Assembly (NCBI GenBank): GCA_900547295.1
Contig: URGK01000017.1
Span: 1 to 35,277, forward strand
Direction: 5' to 3'
DNA from: an uncultured Eubacteriales bacterium
GTDB taxonomy: Bacteria; Bacillota; Clostridia; Peptostreptococcales; Anaerovoracaceae
DNA length: 35,277 bases
Part shown: one piece after another, positions 1-6,293 of the stretch
Layout: each line of letters begins with the position of its first letter
Numbering within the stretch: the first letter of the stretch is position 1
Notes under the pieces: generated by a model
The model's database searches: none
What the model saw: only the letters and a program-made list of their open reading frames with translations
Told to the model about the DNA's origin: nothing
Program-made: the position numbers and the translations under genes

Positions 1-116
1 TGATGGCTGAACGTGTTCTTATAGAAGCTGATATGCGCAGAAACAAAAGAAAACAGATAATCGACAAACAGGCTGCGGTTATAATTCTGCAGAGCTATCT
101 GGACAGTAAGTGCTAA
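1..116 (+). CDS. C-terminal end of an unidentified protein (cut by window edge)
   Basis: An open frame ends with TAA at 114-116 and is open back to the first base, so the gene probably begins outside the window. An in-frame ATG at 3-5 exists, but no ribosome site can be seen before it. The visible 37 residues are basic and helical-looking (RRNKRKQIIDKQ, then a hydrophobic stretch AAVIILQSYL). I do not recognise the family. A strong terminator follows 15 bases after the stop, which supports a real gene end here. Confidence 0.45.
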   Translation, partial: MAERVLIEADMRRNKRKQIIDKQAAVIILQSYLDSKC

Positions 117-130
117 ATTAAATACTTATT

Positions 131-166
131 AATGACATAAATGTTCCTTGTTTATGTCATTTTTTA
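131..166 (+). terminator. Rho-independent terminator of the left-edge gene
   Basis: A perfect 11-bp stem pairs AATGACATAAA (131-141) with TTTATGTCATT (151-161) over a 9-base loop. The T-run at 160-166 follows on the plus strand. It separates the left-edge gene from the DUF1848 gene. Confidence 0.85.
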
Positions 167-177
167 TTACCTGTTCT

Positions 178-227
178 ACTCTTTCAGTTCGTTTTGATTG
201 ACAAAATATAAACTGAAAGGGTAAAAT
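178..227 (+). promoter_or_regulatory. Promoter of the DUF1848 gene overlapped by an inverted repeat
   Basis: A TTGACA -35 box at 198-203 and TAAAAT -10 box at 222-227 are 18 bases apart, on the correct strand for the gene starting at 287. An inverted repeat has 12-base arms, ACTCTTTCAGTT (178-189) and AACTGAAAGGGT (211-222), with one G-T pair. It brackets the -35 box, and its right arm fills much of the spacer. That position fits an operator for an unknown regulator, but this is inference. Confidence 0.55.
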
Positions 228-286
228 TGTTATTGTAAATATTAACTATGAAAATTTTATATAAGTTTTGCAAGGAAACAAATATT

Positions 287-1240
287 ATGATTATTAGTGC
301 AAGCAGAAGAACAGACATACCTGCATACTATGCAGACTGGTTTATAAACAGAATAAAAGACGGAAAAATACAGGTAAAGAACCCAATGAATACACATCAG
401 ATAAGTGAGATAAATCTATCTCCTGATGTAGTTGACTGTATAGTTTTCTGGAGTAAAAATCCTTTAGGTATAATTAACCTGTTAGATGAACTAAAACGCT
501 ATAATTACTATTTTCAGTTTACTTTAAATGGGTATGGCAGAGATATTGAGCTTAATCTTCCTGACAGAGATACCTTAATAAAGCTGTTTAAAGACCTATC
601 AGGTAAGATTGGAAAGAATAAAGTAATATGGAGATATGACCCTATACTTATTAATTCTAAATATACAAAGGAATATCATATACAGAACTTTAATGGAATA
701 GCAAATAGCCTTAAAGGATATACAGAAAGAGCAGTCATAAGTTTTGTAGATATGTATGCCAAAACAAAGCGTAATATGAAAAATCTCTCAATAGAAGAGC
801 TTCCAGAAAATGATATGCATGAAATAGCGAGAGAATTATCCATAATAGCAAAAGACAATAATATGGATATATATTCCTGTGCGGAAGCAATTGACTTATC
901 ATCAGACGGAATAGAGCATGGCTGCTGTATAGATAAAAGCCTGATAGGGGAAATCATTGGAATGAATTTGAAATGCAGTAAAGATAAAAACCAGAGAGAG
1001 ATTTGCGGCTGTATTGAAAGTATTGATATAGGAGCTTATAATACATGCAAAAACGGTTGCAGATATTGTTATGCAAACTATGATGACTATGCAGTAGGTG
1101 AGAATATAAAGCTATATAATCCTGATAGTTTGTTGCTTTGCAGTGAAATGAAGCCGGCAGATAAAATATATACAAAAAAGATGAAATCTCTTAAAGATGA
1201 TACCGGTGAATTAATAGGACAGTTATCGATAGGAATATAA
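287..1240 (+). CDS. DUF1848 family protein, radical-SAM-like
   Basis: About 317 residues. The N-terminal motif SASRRTDIPAYYADWF, the FWSKNP segment and the C-terminal CNGCRYCYAN-like cysteine cluster (a CX3CX2C pattern near residues 254-261) identify the DUF1848 family. The cysteine pattern is of radical-SAM type but unusually sits near the C-terminus; the reaction is unknown. I chose the ATG at 287 because AAGGA lies 10 bases before it and the family starts close to the SASRRTD motif. An ATG at 248 would add 13 residues without a ribosome site. The gene stands alone on the plus strand with its own promoter, and its codons are much richer in A/T than the minus-strand genes to the right. This suggests it was acquired separately. 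Confidence 0.8.
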   Translation: MIISASRRTDIPAYYADWFINRIKDGKIQVKNPMNTHQISEINLSPDVVDCIVFWSKNPLGIINLLDELKRYNYYFQFTLNGYGRDIELNLPDRDTLIKLFKDLSGKIGKNKVIWRYDPILINSKYTKEYHIQNFNGIANSLKGYTERAVISFVDMYAKTKRNMKNLSIEELPENDMHEIARELSIIAKDNNMDIYSCAEAIDLSSDGIEHGCCIDKSLIGEIIGMNLKCSKDKNQREICGCIESIDIGAYNTCKNGCRYCYANYDDYAVGENIKLYNPDSLLLCSEMKPADKIYTKKMKSLKDDTGELIGQLSIGI

Positions 1241-1254
1241 ATTAATAATAAAAA

Positions 1255-1341
1255 ACAAATAACCACCGTTAGTGTCAATTGCGGTTATTGTGGCTCCAAA
1301 GACTTTCAATAGTAATTGGAGTATTGGGATTAGTTTTGTTA
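1255..1341 (-). ncRNA. Candidate short minus-strand RNA, type I antitoxin-like
   Basis: A strong minus-strand promoter (-35 TTGTGT 1375-1370, 17-base spacer, -10 TATACT 1352-1347 with an extended TG) should start RNA near 1340. A hairpin pairing AATAACC with GGTTATT (1283-1289 and 1258-1264), followed by a T-rich run (TTTGTTTTTT on the minus strand), should end it about 85 bases later. Promoter, length and terminator recall the RatA-like antisense RNAs that partner small holin-like toxins in Firmicutes. No such toxin gene is visible to the left, where the DUF1848 gene ends instead, so the RNA may be an orphan or may overlap the DUF1848 mRNA tail. There is no coding potential worth naming. Confidence 0.45.
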
Positions 1342-1375
1342 ACCCTAGTATAGCATAGCTATAAGACAAACACAA
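1336..1375. promoter_or_regulatory. Overlapping divergent promoters
   Basis: On the plus strand TTGTTA (1336-1341) and TATAAG (1360-1365) are 18 bases apart. On the minus strand TTGTGT (1375-1370) and TATACT (1352-1347) are 17 apart. The two promoters share a near-palindrome, TATAGC-ATA-GCTATA (1349-1363), that carries both -10 regions, so polymerase binding in one direction should exclude the other. The minus promoter looks stronger because of its TG extension. Confidence 0.5.
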
Positions 1376-1380
1376 GAGAG

Positions 1381-1406
1381 AGGGGGCATCTTATCAGGTG
1401 CTTCCT
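1381..1406 (+). other. Leader hairpin
   Basis: AGGGGGCATCT (1381-1391) pairs with AGGTGCTTCCT (1396-1406) through 11 pairs, three of them G-T, over a 4-base loop. It begins about ten bases after the predicted plus-strand start. Bases 1388-1396 could instead pair with TGATAAGAT at 1459-1467, which would open this hairpin. Confidence 0.5.
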
Positions 1407-1407
1407 T

Positions 1408-1459
1408 AATTGTGATTTTAAATAACTATTCCTAAAATCACAATTTTGGGAATAGTTAT
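1408..1459 (+). other. Interleaved inverted repeats forming mutually exclusive RNA helices
   Basis: Arm A, AATTGTGATTTTA (1408-1420), is a perfect complement of A' (1433-1445). Arm B, ATAACTATTCC (1422-1432), is a perfect complement of B', GGAATAGTTAT (1449-1459). The order is A-B-A'-B'. Only three bases (1446-1448) separate A' from B', too few to bridge the 13-bp A helix, so the full helices cannot both form. B' contains most of the GGGA ribosome site and the first bases of the ATG at 1458. The B helix would hide that start and the A helix would expose it. Confidence 0.6.
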
Positions 1460-1523
1460 GATAAGATTGATAACCTTGAGCATGTTCTTTGCCAATATAC
1501 CCAAGGCTACCGGTTTGTTTTAG
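1458..1523 (+). CDS. Candidate 21-residue hydrophobic peptide
   Basis: ATG at 1458 is preceded by GGGA (1448-1451) at six bases, and TAG ends the frame at 1521-1523. The peptide starts MIRLITLSMFFAN and ends ATGLF. It is short and mostly hydrophobic, like leader peptides or type I toxins. The start lies inside the B' arm of a switch-like leader and downstream of a plausible promoter, which is the main reason to list it. No resistance or other gene follows on the plus strand, so a conventional attenuator target is missing. It may also be a chance ORF or the end of a decayed gene. Confidence 0.3.
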   Translation: MIRLITLSMFFANIPKATGLF

Positions 1524-1535
1524 AGTTTAAGGATT

Positions 1536-1566
1536 ATTATAATATGTTAATGATAAATATTATAAT
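1536..1566. other. A/T-only hairpin
   Basis: ATTATAATAT (1536-1545) and ATATTATAAT (1557-1566) form a perfect 10-bp stem over an 11-base loop. It follows the small ORF by 12 bases. Without a T-run or any G-C pair it is a weak terminator candidate and could be chance in an A/T-rich stretch. Confidence 0.3.
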
Positions 1567-1689
1567 CTGTATATAATTTAACCTCTTTTGAGAATTTGTC
1601 TGAATTATCGAGGCTCTATTTTGCGTTTTAAGCGATTTTAATATGTATGACGGTGTCCTATTACCTTGAAAAAACTTGTTAAATAAGGC

Positions 1690-1989
1690 TTATGCGTATT
1701 CAGGTATCAGTATTGTCTGTCCCGGCTGAAGCTGGCTGTCTATCTCATTGACATTCTTTATAATATGAACTGCTTTGCGTATATCCATATCTGACGGCAT
1801 ATATTGTTCGGCTATGGTCCATAATGTATCTCCGGAGTTTATGTTGACTTCGATGTATTCCTGCTTTGTCAGGCCAAGCGCATCATTTAAACCAAGCATT
1901 GTATTAAATAAGCCTGTAACTGCAAATAACATAATAAGTACAAATGCTGTAAATCTAACTCTTGATTTTACCTTTAAAGTCTTTTTCAT
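1690..1989 (-). CDS. LysM-domain cell-division suppressor, YneA-like
   Basis: 99 residues: a basic N-terminus, one membrane segment (about residues 13-35) and a single LysM domain (about 48-95, with SGDTLWTIAEQY and QPGQTILIP). This is the architecture of YneA, the small SOS-induced inhibitor of division in Bacillus, which is anchored in the membrane with LysM outside. I start at 1989 because AGAGAGGTGAG lies just before that ATG; the ATG at 2010 would add seven residues and sits within a LexA box. Three LexA-like boxes and a strong promoter precede it. lexA itself, often adjacent in other genomes, is not in this window. Function is inferred from architecture plus SOS boxes, not from close sequence identity. 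Confidence 0.75.
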   Translation of the reverse strand: MKKTLKVKSRVRFTAFVLIMLFAVTGLFNTMLGLNDALGLTKQEYIEVNINSGDTLWTIAEQYMPSDMDIRKAVHIIKNVNEIDSQLQPGQTILIPEYA

Positions 1990-2004
1990 AACACTCACCT
2001 CTCT

Positions 2005-2075
2005 AAACATTTGTTCTTGAACATATTATAAACGAATGTTTGTTCATAGTCAAGAGGTAAATTAAACAAATGTTC
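2005..2075 (-). promoter_or_regulatory. SOS promoter with three LexA-like boxes
   Basis: On the minus strand TTGACT (2053-2048) and TATAAT (2030-2025) are 17 bases apart. Three sites read RAAYNNNNGTTC on the plus strand: AAACATTTGTTC (2005-2016), CGAATGTTTGTTC (2033-2045) and AAACAAATGTTC (2064-2075). Each differs by one base from the Gram-positive LexA core GAACNNNNGTTC. The middle box fills the promoter spacer, where a bound repressor would block polymerase. Confidence 0.75.
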
Positions 2076-2084
2076 TAAAAGGTG

Positions 2085-2115
2085 AAAAATATCCTGTGCT
2101 TTGAGATACAGGATA
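2085..2115 (-). terminator. Terminator of the TVP38-like gene
   Basis: TATCCTGT (2090-2097) pairs with ACAGGATA (2108-2115). On the minus strand the stem is followed by ATTTTTC. It lies about 85 bases beyond the stop of the TVP38-like gene. A second hairpin, TGCAGAG/CTCTGCA (2169-2191), is nearer but has a poor T-run. Confidence 0.65.
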
Positions 2116-2199
2116 AAAGTATACTCTAATATTCCGGTTATTGCAATTTCTAATTGATTTCTAATAAATATGCAGAGCCGTAATGACTCTGCACAGATA

Positions 2200-2925
2200 T
2201 CAGTATTTCAGATGACTGAGCTTGTCATATACCCTGTCGCTCCAGTCAAGTATTTTCTGCTTGTTTTTCAGACACAGCAGCGTAAGTATTATAACTGCTA
2301 TGACGAGAACTACCACAAGCGCGTAGTTTTCTGTCTTTGTAAATGTACCAATAAGTATGCTTCCCATCATTGCAGGTATTCTTGCTATTGAGGATATTAT
2401 AATGAACGGTCCCCATTTCAGATTTGAAAGCCCTGCGATGTAGTTTACAAAGTCTTTTGGAAATCCCGGTATGAAGTACAGTACAAACAGCAGTATATAT
2501 CCGCGTTTGGAGCTGAATTTCTCAAGGTATTCAACAACTTTCATCTCGCCGAAGCAAAGATACATAAAATCTCTGCCCAGAAGCTTAGCAAGGAAGAATG
2601 TAATAGTTGCCCCCAAAGCAATACCTATTGTCGAAAACAGCAACGACTGCCACGGACCGAATACATATCCGGCCGCAAACTGAAACGGCTGTCCGGGTAT
2701 AACACAAATTATAATCTGTATTATCTGAGCACCGATATAGGTGAGAACACCTGTGCTTTTGTGCTCTGTAAGGTAATTTTCAATATCACTGACACTTGTA
2801 AACTGCGTTATAAAGTCACGCTGGAAGAAATAAAAGTACAGCGGTATTCCGACGAGAATAACCAGCAGAATAAATGCTTTGAAATATATATTTATTCTTT
2901 TTCTTTTCTGTTCAGTAATAATCAT
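2200..2925 (-). CDS. TVP38/TMEM64 (VTT domain) membrane protein
   Basis: 241 residues with several membrane segments: one near 14-34, then two hydrophobic blocks flanking the conserved PGQPFQFAAGYVFG motif (about 78-91), and FIPGFPKDFVNYIAGL (about 152-167), ending in a C-terminal helix. These motifs mark the VTT/SNARE-associated (DedA-like) family. The family's members in bacteria are thought to move or scramble lipids, but the substrate cannot be read here. GGAG precedes the ATG. It lies 29 bases after the methionine gamma-lyase-like gene and could be co-transcribed with it. Confidence 0.85.
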   Translation of the reverse strand: MIITEQKRKRINIYFKAFILLVILVGIPLYFYFFQRDFITQFTSVSDIENYLTEHKSTGVLTYIGAQIIQIIICVIPGQPFQFAAGYVFGPWQSLLFSTIGIALGATITFFLAKLLGRDFMYLCFGEMKVVEYLEKFSSKRGYILLFVLYFIPGFPKDFVNYIAGLSNLKWGPFIIISSIARIPAMMGSILIGTFTKTENYALVVVLVIAVIILTLLCLKNKQKILDWSDRVYDKLSHLKY

Positions 2926-2954
2926 ATCTAATCTCCGATCCTTGTCCCAAAACC

Positions 2955-4247
2955 CTATAAGCTTATAAGCTGTTCATCGTAAAGCTTCTGAAGAGCCTTT
3001 ATAACTCCGAACTTTGAATGTTCGTAGGTTATACCGCCCTGGAAATACACATTGTATGGCTCTCTGATCGGCGCGTCGGCAGAAAGCTCTATTGACGAGC
3101 CCTGAACAAACGCTCCGGCAGCCATTACTACAGGATCCTCATATCCGGGCATATCCCAAGGCTCAGGACTCACATAGGAATCTATTGGAGCAGCAGCCTG
3201 TATGCCCTTGCAGAAAGCAACCACAGCTTCCGGAGAACCAAGCCTTATAGCTTCTATGATATCGCTTCTTTCATCCTCCGGCTTAGGGCAGACATCATAT
3301 CCCAGCTTTTCAAACACCTTGCCGCATAGTATTGCTCCCTTAACTGCGCCGTTTACTGTTCTTGGCGCAAGGAACAGTCCCTGAAGCATAGTTCTTGTCT
3401 GTCCGAATGTAAGTCCGCATTCTCCGCCTATTCCCGGGCATGTCATTCTGTAGGAAATCCTCTCAACAAGATCTGCTCTGCCGGTTACATATCCGCCTGT
3501 AAGCGCAAGTCCGCCACCGGGATTTTTAATAAGAGAGCCCGCAATTATATCAGCGCCCACCTGTGTAGGCTCATATGTATGCAGAAACTCACCGTAGCAG
3601 TTATCTACCATTCGTATAATATCAGGATTTATTTCGTGAACAAATTCAGCCCATTCCTTAATCTGGTCGATTGTTATGGCCTTTCTCCAGCCGTAGCCTG
3701 TGGCCCTCTGGACTGTAACCATTTTAGTTTTGTCCGAAATTGCGTTTTTTAATGCTTCTAAATCGATATTTCCCTCCGGTGTAAGCTCCACCTGCTTGAA
3801 AGTAACACCGTATTCTTTTAGAGAACCCTTGCCCTCTCCTCTTGTTCCGATTACCTCCTCAAGAGTGTCATAAGGCTTGCCTGTGCAGTAGATAAGCTCA
3901 TCACCCGGCATCAGAAGTCCCATCAGTATCAGTGAAAGCGCGTGTGTACCGTTTACGATTATAGGGCGCACCAGTGAACTTTCGGTACCGAATATATCAG
4001 ACCATACTCTTTCAATGGCATCTCTTCCGGGATCGTCATAGCCGTAGCCTGTGTTCCACGCAAAATGTCTGTCGCTTATTCTGTTCTTTTGAAAAGCATC
4101 AAGCACCTTGTACTGGTTATAGGTCATTATGTCATCAAACTCGTCAAAAATTCCGATGACTTCCTGCTCTGCCTCATTAACCAGATTAAGCACCTTTTCA
4201 TTAATTCCGAATTCCCTGTTTAAGAGATTAAAAGTGTTATTTTTCAT
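2955..4247 (-). CDS. Methionine gamma-lyase family PLP protein (YnbB/aluminium resistance type)
   Basis: 430 residues of a fold-type I PLP enzyme. AERVWSDIFGTESSLVRP, the glycine-rich GTHALSLILMG region, MVDNCYGEF and SLIKNPGGGLA (the PLP lysine) identify the family named after 'aluminium resistance' and annotated as methionine gamma-lyase-like. The true substrate is unproven in most members. The ATG at 4247 has AAGAAGGAAATA before it; a longer frame from 4292 would lie inside the recombinase gene. The chosen start overlaps the recombinase stop by 11 bases. In many Firmicutes this gene follows mutS-mutL-miaA, as here, and is the last gene of that string. Confidence 0.85.
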   Translation of the reverse strand: MKNNTFNLLNREFGINEKVLNLVNEAEQEVIGIFDEFDDIMTYNQYKVLDAFQKNRISDRHFAWNTGYGYDDPGRDAIERVWSDIFGTESSLVRPIIVNGTHALSLILMGLLMPGDELIYCTGKPYDTLEEVIGTRGEGKGSLKEYGVTFKQVELTPEGNIDLEALKNAISDKTKMVTVQRATGYGWRKAITIDQIKEWAEFVHEINPDIIRMVDNCYGEFLHTYEPTQVGADIIAGSLIKNPGGGLALTGGYVTGRADLVERISYRMTCPGIGGECGLTFGQTRTMLQGLFLAPRTVNGAVKGAILCGKVFEKLGYDVCPKPEDERSDIIEAIRLGSPEAVVAFCKGIQAAAPIDSYVSPEPWDMPGYEDPVVMAAGAFVQGSSIELSADAPIREPYNVYFQGGITYEHSKFGVIKALQKLYDEQLISL

Positions 4248-5385
4248 TATTTCCTTCTTTCCTTTCCAGTTCCCATTCCATATCTGTAACAAGATTTCTT
4301 TTTACATTCTTTTTGTGAGCAGCGTAAAGCTGTGTTGTTGTAACCTGTTCGTGATCTAAAAGCGCCGCCACGTCATATATTGAATTGCCTCTGCCTATAA
4401 GGCTGGTTGCTGCCGTGGCACGAAGCTTGTGGGGGGAATATCCTCCATCTCTTGAGGTTTTCATGCCGATTGAGGTGTATTTCCTGACAAGCTCTCTTAT
4501 CTGTCTTTCGGTCATTCTCCTGCCCTGAAGCGACAGGAAAAGAGCGTCCCTGTGTTCCTCTGTCAGTGTATTCTCCGAGGCTCTTTCAAGCTCTATGTAT
4601 TCCGTAATCACCTCGTATACTGATTTATTCATCGGCATTACGGACTCCTTACCTCGTTTTCTGTATATCTTAAATTCACCTCTGTTAAAGTTAAACGATG
4701 AAATATTAAGCTGCTGCAGCTCCGAAAGACGAAGCCCGTATGTAACAAACAGTATCAGTATGGCCTTATCTCTCCGTTTTGTTTTCTGCCAGTATTCCTG
4801 TTCTTTTTTGGTAAGACCGTTTCCCGTTGTGACGGCATCAAGCATAAGCATAACCTCATCGTCCTGCAAAGCCTTGATTTCACGCTCTCCGGCCTTTGGC
4901 ACTCTGATGGGGTCAAAGCCGTCGGTGATGTTTTTGTCAAGAAGACCGTCTCTGTAAAGCTGCTTGAACATTACGGAAACCGAGGATTTCTTGCGCGCAA
5001 GGGTTTTATTGCCGTTTTCATACACTATGACTGCCTTGTCTGTTTCAACCTGATACTGCCTGCAGTAGTCTATAAACAGGTTGACATCCACAGCCGTTAT
5101 TTCCTTAAAATCTTCTAATTTTATATCCTTTATATCACTGCAATGTGTCAGATCTGTGTCATTTACAAGATAATTGAAAAAAAAGCGTATATCCTGCAGG
5201 TATGCAAGCCTTGTCATAGGAAGCACGTTTCCCTTGAGGTAGTTAAAAAATCCTCTTAAAAACGACGGAAGCTGCGCCTCTATCTCCTGACAGTGCTGTA
5301 GGATTTCGTGCTCCTTCATCACTATGTTGTCAGGCTTATCGCTCTTGTTATGAATTTTTATCTGTTTGCGTTTGTCCTCAGCCAT
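4237..5385 (-). CDS. Tyrosine recombinase/integrase, Xer-like
   Basis: 382 residues. An N-terminal SAM-like core-binding domain (about 40-175) precedes a catalytic domain with the family residues: Arg in TYGLRLSELQ, Lys in the beta-hairpin region, His-x-x-Arg in SPHKLRATAATSL, and the nucleophile in TTTQLYAAH, with the preceding LLDHEQ. All catalytic residues seem present. The start at 5385 has GGGAGA nine bases upstream and overlaps the miaA end by 28 bases. Its place inside a housekeeping operon, with no phage or element genes around, points to a resident Xer-like enzyme and not an integrase of a recent element. It is not evidently the main XerC or XerD. Confidence 0.85.
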   Translation of the reverse strand: MAEDKRKQIKIHNKSDKPDNIVMKEHEILQHCQEIEAQLPSFLRGFFNYLKGNVLPMTRLAYLQDIRFFFNYLVNDTDLTHCSDIKDIKLEDFKEITAVDVNLFIDYCRQYQVETDKAVIVYENGNKTLARKKSSVSVMFKQLYRDGLLDKNITDGFDPIRVPKAGEREIKALQDDEVMLMLDAVTTGNGLTKKEQEYWQKTKRRDKAILILFVTYGLRLSELQQLNISSFNFNRGEFKIYRKRGKESVMPMNKSVYEVITEYIELERASENTLTEEHRDALFLSLQGRRMTERQIRELVRKYTSIGMKTSRDGGYSPHKLRATAATSLIGRGNSIYDVAALLDHEQVTTTQLYAAHKKNVKRNLVTDMEWELERKEGNNEK

Positions 5386-6293
5386 TTAAGAATATCTCCC
5401 ATAGCCATAGCTTTGTCCTCGTAGGAGGACAGATTAAACCATTTGATATTGTCATAGCGCCTCAGCCAGGTAAGCTGCCTTTTGGCGTAGTGACGTGTAT
5501 TTTTTTTGATAAGCTCTATTGCTTCATCAATCGTGTATTTTCCCTCAAGTGAGCCTATTATCTCCTTGTAGCCTATGCCTTTCATGGAAATATCATCATA
5601 TCCAAGTCCCATTTGCATAAGAGAGGAAACCTCATCTACAAGGCCCCTTTCAATCAGGATATCGACTCTGCGGTTGATGCGTTCATAAAGCTCTGCTCTG
5701 TCCCTTGTGAGTCCTGCCAGCAGCACGTCGTAATCTGCTGCGGGAATCTGCGCATTGTTAAAGTCTTTAATTTTATTGCCGTTTTGGGCTGCCTCTATGG
5801 CCCTTATCACCTTTTTGACGTTGTTTGGGTGTATTCTGGCAGCGGCATCGGGGTCAAGCTCTGCAAGTTTTGAATGAAGATAATCTCTCCCCTTTTTTAA
5901 GGCAGTATCTTCAAGCTCTTTTCTGAAAGCTTCGTCAGAGGGCGGAGCTGCAAAGTCCATTTCATACATCAGTGAATTGATATAAAGGCCTGTACCGCCT
6001 GAAATTACAGGCACTCTGCCCTTATCAAATATCTCTCTGATTGCAGCTTTGGCAAGCTTCTGATACTGCGCCACCGAGAATTTTTCTCTCGGATCTATCT
6101 CATCTACAAGATAGTGTTTTACCTGCGACAGCTCCTCCGCTGTGGGCTTTGCGCTGCCTATATCCATATATTTATAAAGCTGCATAGAGTCTGCCGATAC
6201 TATTTCGCCGTTTATTGCTTTTGCTGTTTCTATTGCATATTCAGTTTTGCCGACTGCAGTAGGTCCTGCAATAATTATTATCTGTTTCTTCAT
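5358..6293 (-). CDS. miaA: tRNA dimethylallyltransferase
   Basis: 311 residues, the usual length. The P-loop GPTAVGKT (10-17), SADSMQLYKYMDIGSAKP, HYLVDEIDP and SGGTGLYINSL are diagnostic of MiaA, which adds a dimethylallyl group to A37 of tRNAs that read codons starting with U. The later KNTRHYAKRQLTWLRR segment is also typical. The start codon overlaps the YdcF-like stop by four bases (ATGA), and the 3' end overlaps the recombinase start, so translation is probably coupled. Dimethylallyl diphosphate would come from the isoprenoid route; dxs and ispA lie in the same run of genes. Confidence 0.95.
   Translation of the reverse strand: MKKQIIIIAGPTAVGKTEYAIETAKAINGEIVSADSMQLYKYMDIGSAKPTAEELSQVKHYLVDEIDPREKFSVAQYQKLAKAAIREIFDKGRVPVISGGTGLYINSLMYEMDFAAPPSDEAFRKELEDTALKKGRDYLHSKLAELDPDAAARIHPNNVKKVIRAIEAAQNGNKIKDFNNAQIPAADYDVLLAGLTRDRAELYERINRRVDILIERGLVDEVSSLMQMGLGYDDISMKGIGYKEIIGSLEGKYTIDEAIELIKKNTRHYAKRQLTWLRRYDNIKWFNLSSYEDKAMAMGDILKWLRTNANR

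Larger units (their letters stand above)
1241..1689. other. Structured 449-base intergenic region
   Basis: No conventional protein gene is visible. The stretch holds a minus-strand terminator (1251-1289), overlapping divergent promoters (1336-1375), a hairpin (1381-1406), interleaved inverted repeats (1408-1459), a 21-codon ORF (1458-1523) and an A/T-only hairpin (1536-1566), each listed separately. From 1567 to 1689 I see nothing convincing; the 3' end of the LysM gene lies just beyond, without a clear terminator. Confidence 0.6.

Noticed and set aside
1241..1310. In-frame continuation of the DUF1848 frame past its stop, with a CGYCGSKDF zinc-ribbon-like end
   Set aside because: It overlaps the minus-strand terminator hairpin, needs readthrough of TAA, and the motif is short enough to be chance.
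1516..1532. GTTTTAGAG followed by TTTAAGG, reminiscent of a type II CRISPR repeat or tracrRNA part
   Set aside because: It occurs once, has no spaced copies, no anti-repeat nearby and no cas genes in the window.
2169..2191. Hairpin TGCAGAG/CTCTGCA just after the TVP38-like gene as its terminator
   Set aside because: The T-run after it on the minus strand is poor; the hairpin at 2085-2115 is a better terminator.
4237..5385. Recombinase taken as a sign of a prophage or integrative element
   Set aside because: No att-like repeats, tRNA target, phage or conjugation genes are nearby, and the gene overlaps both operon neighbours.
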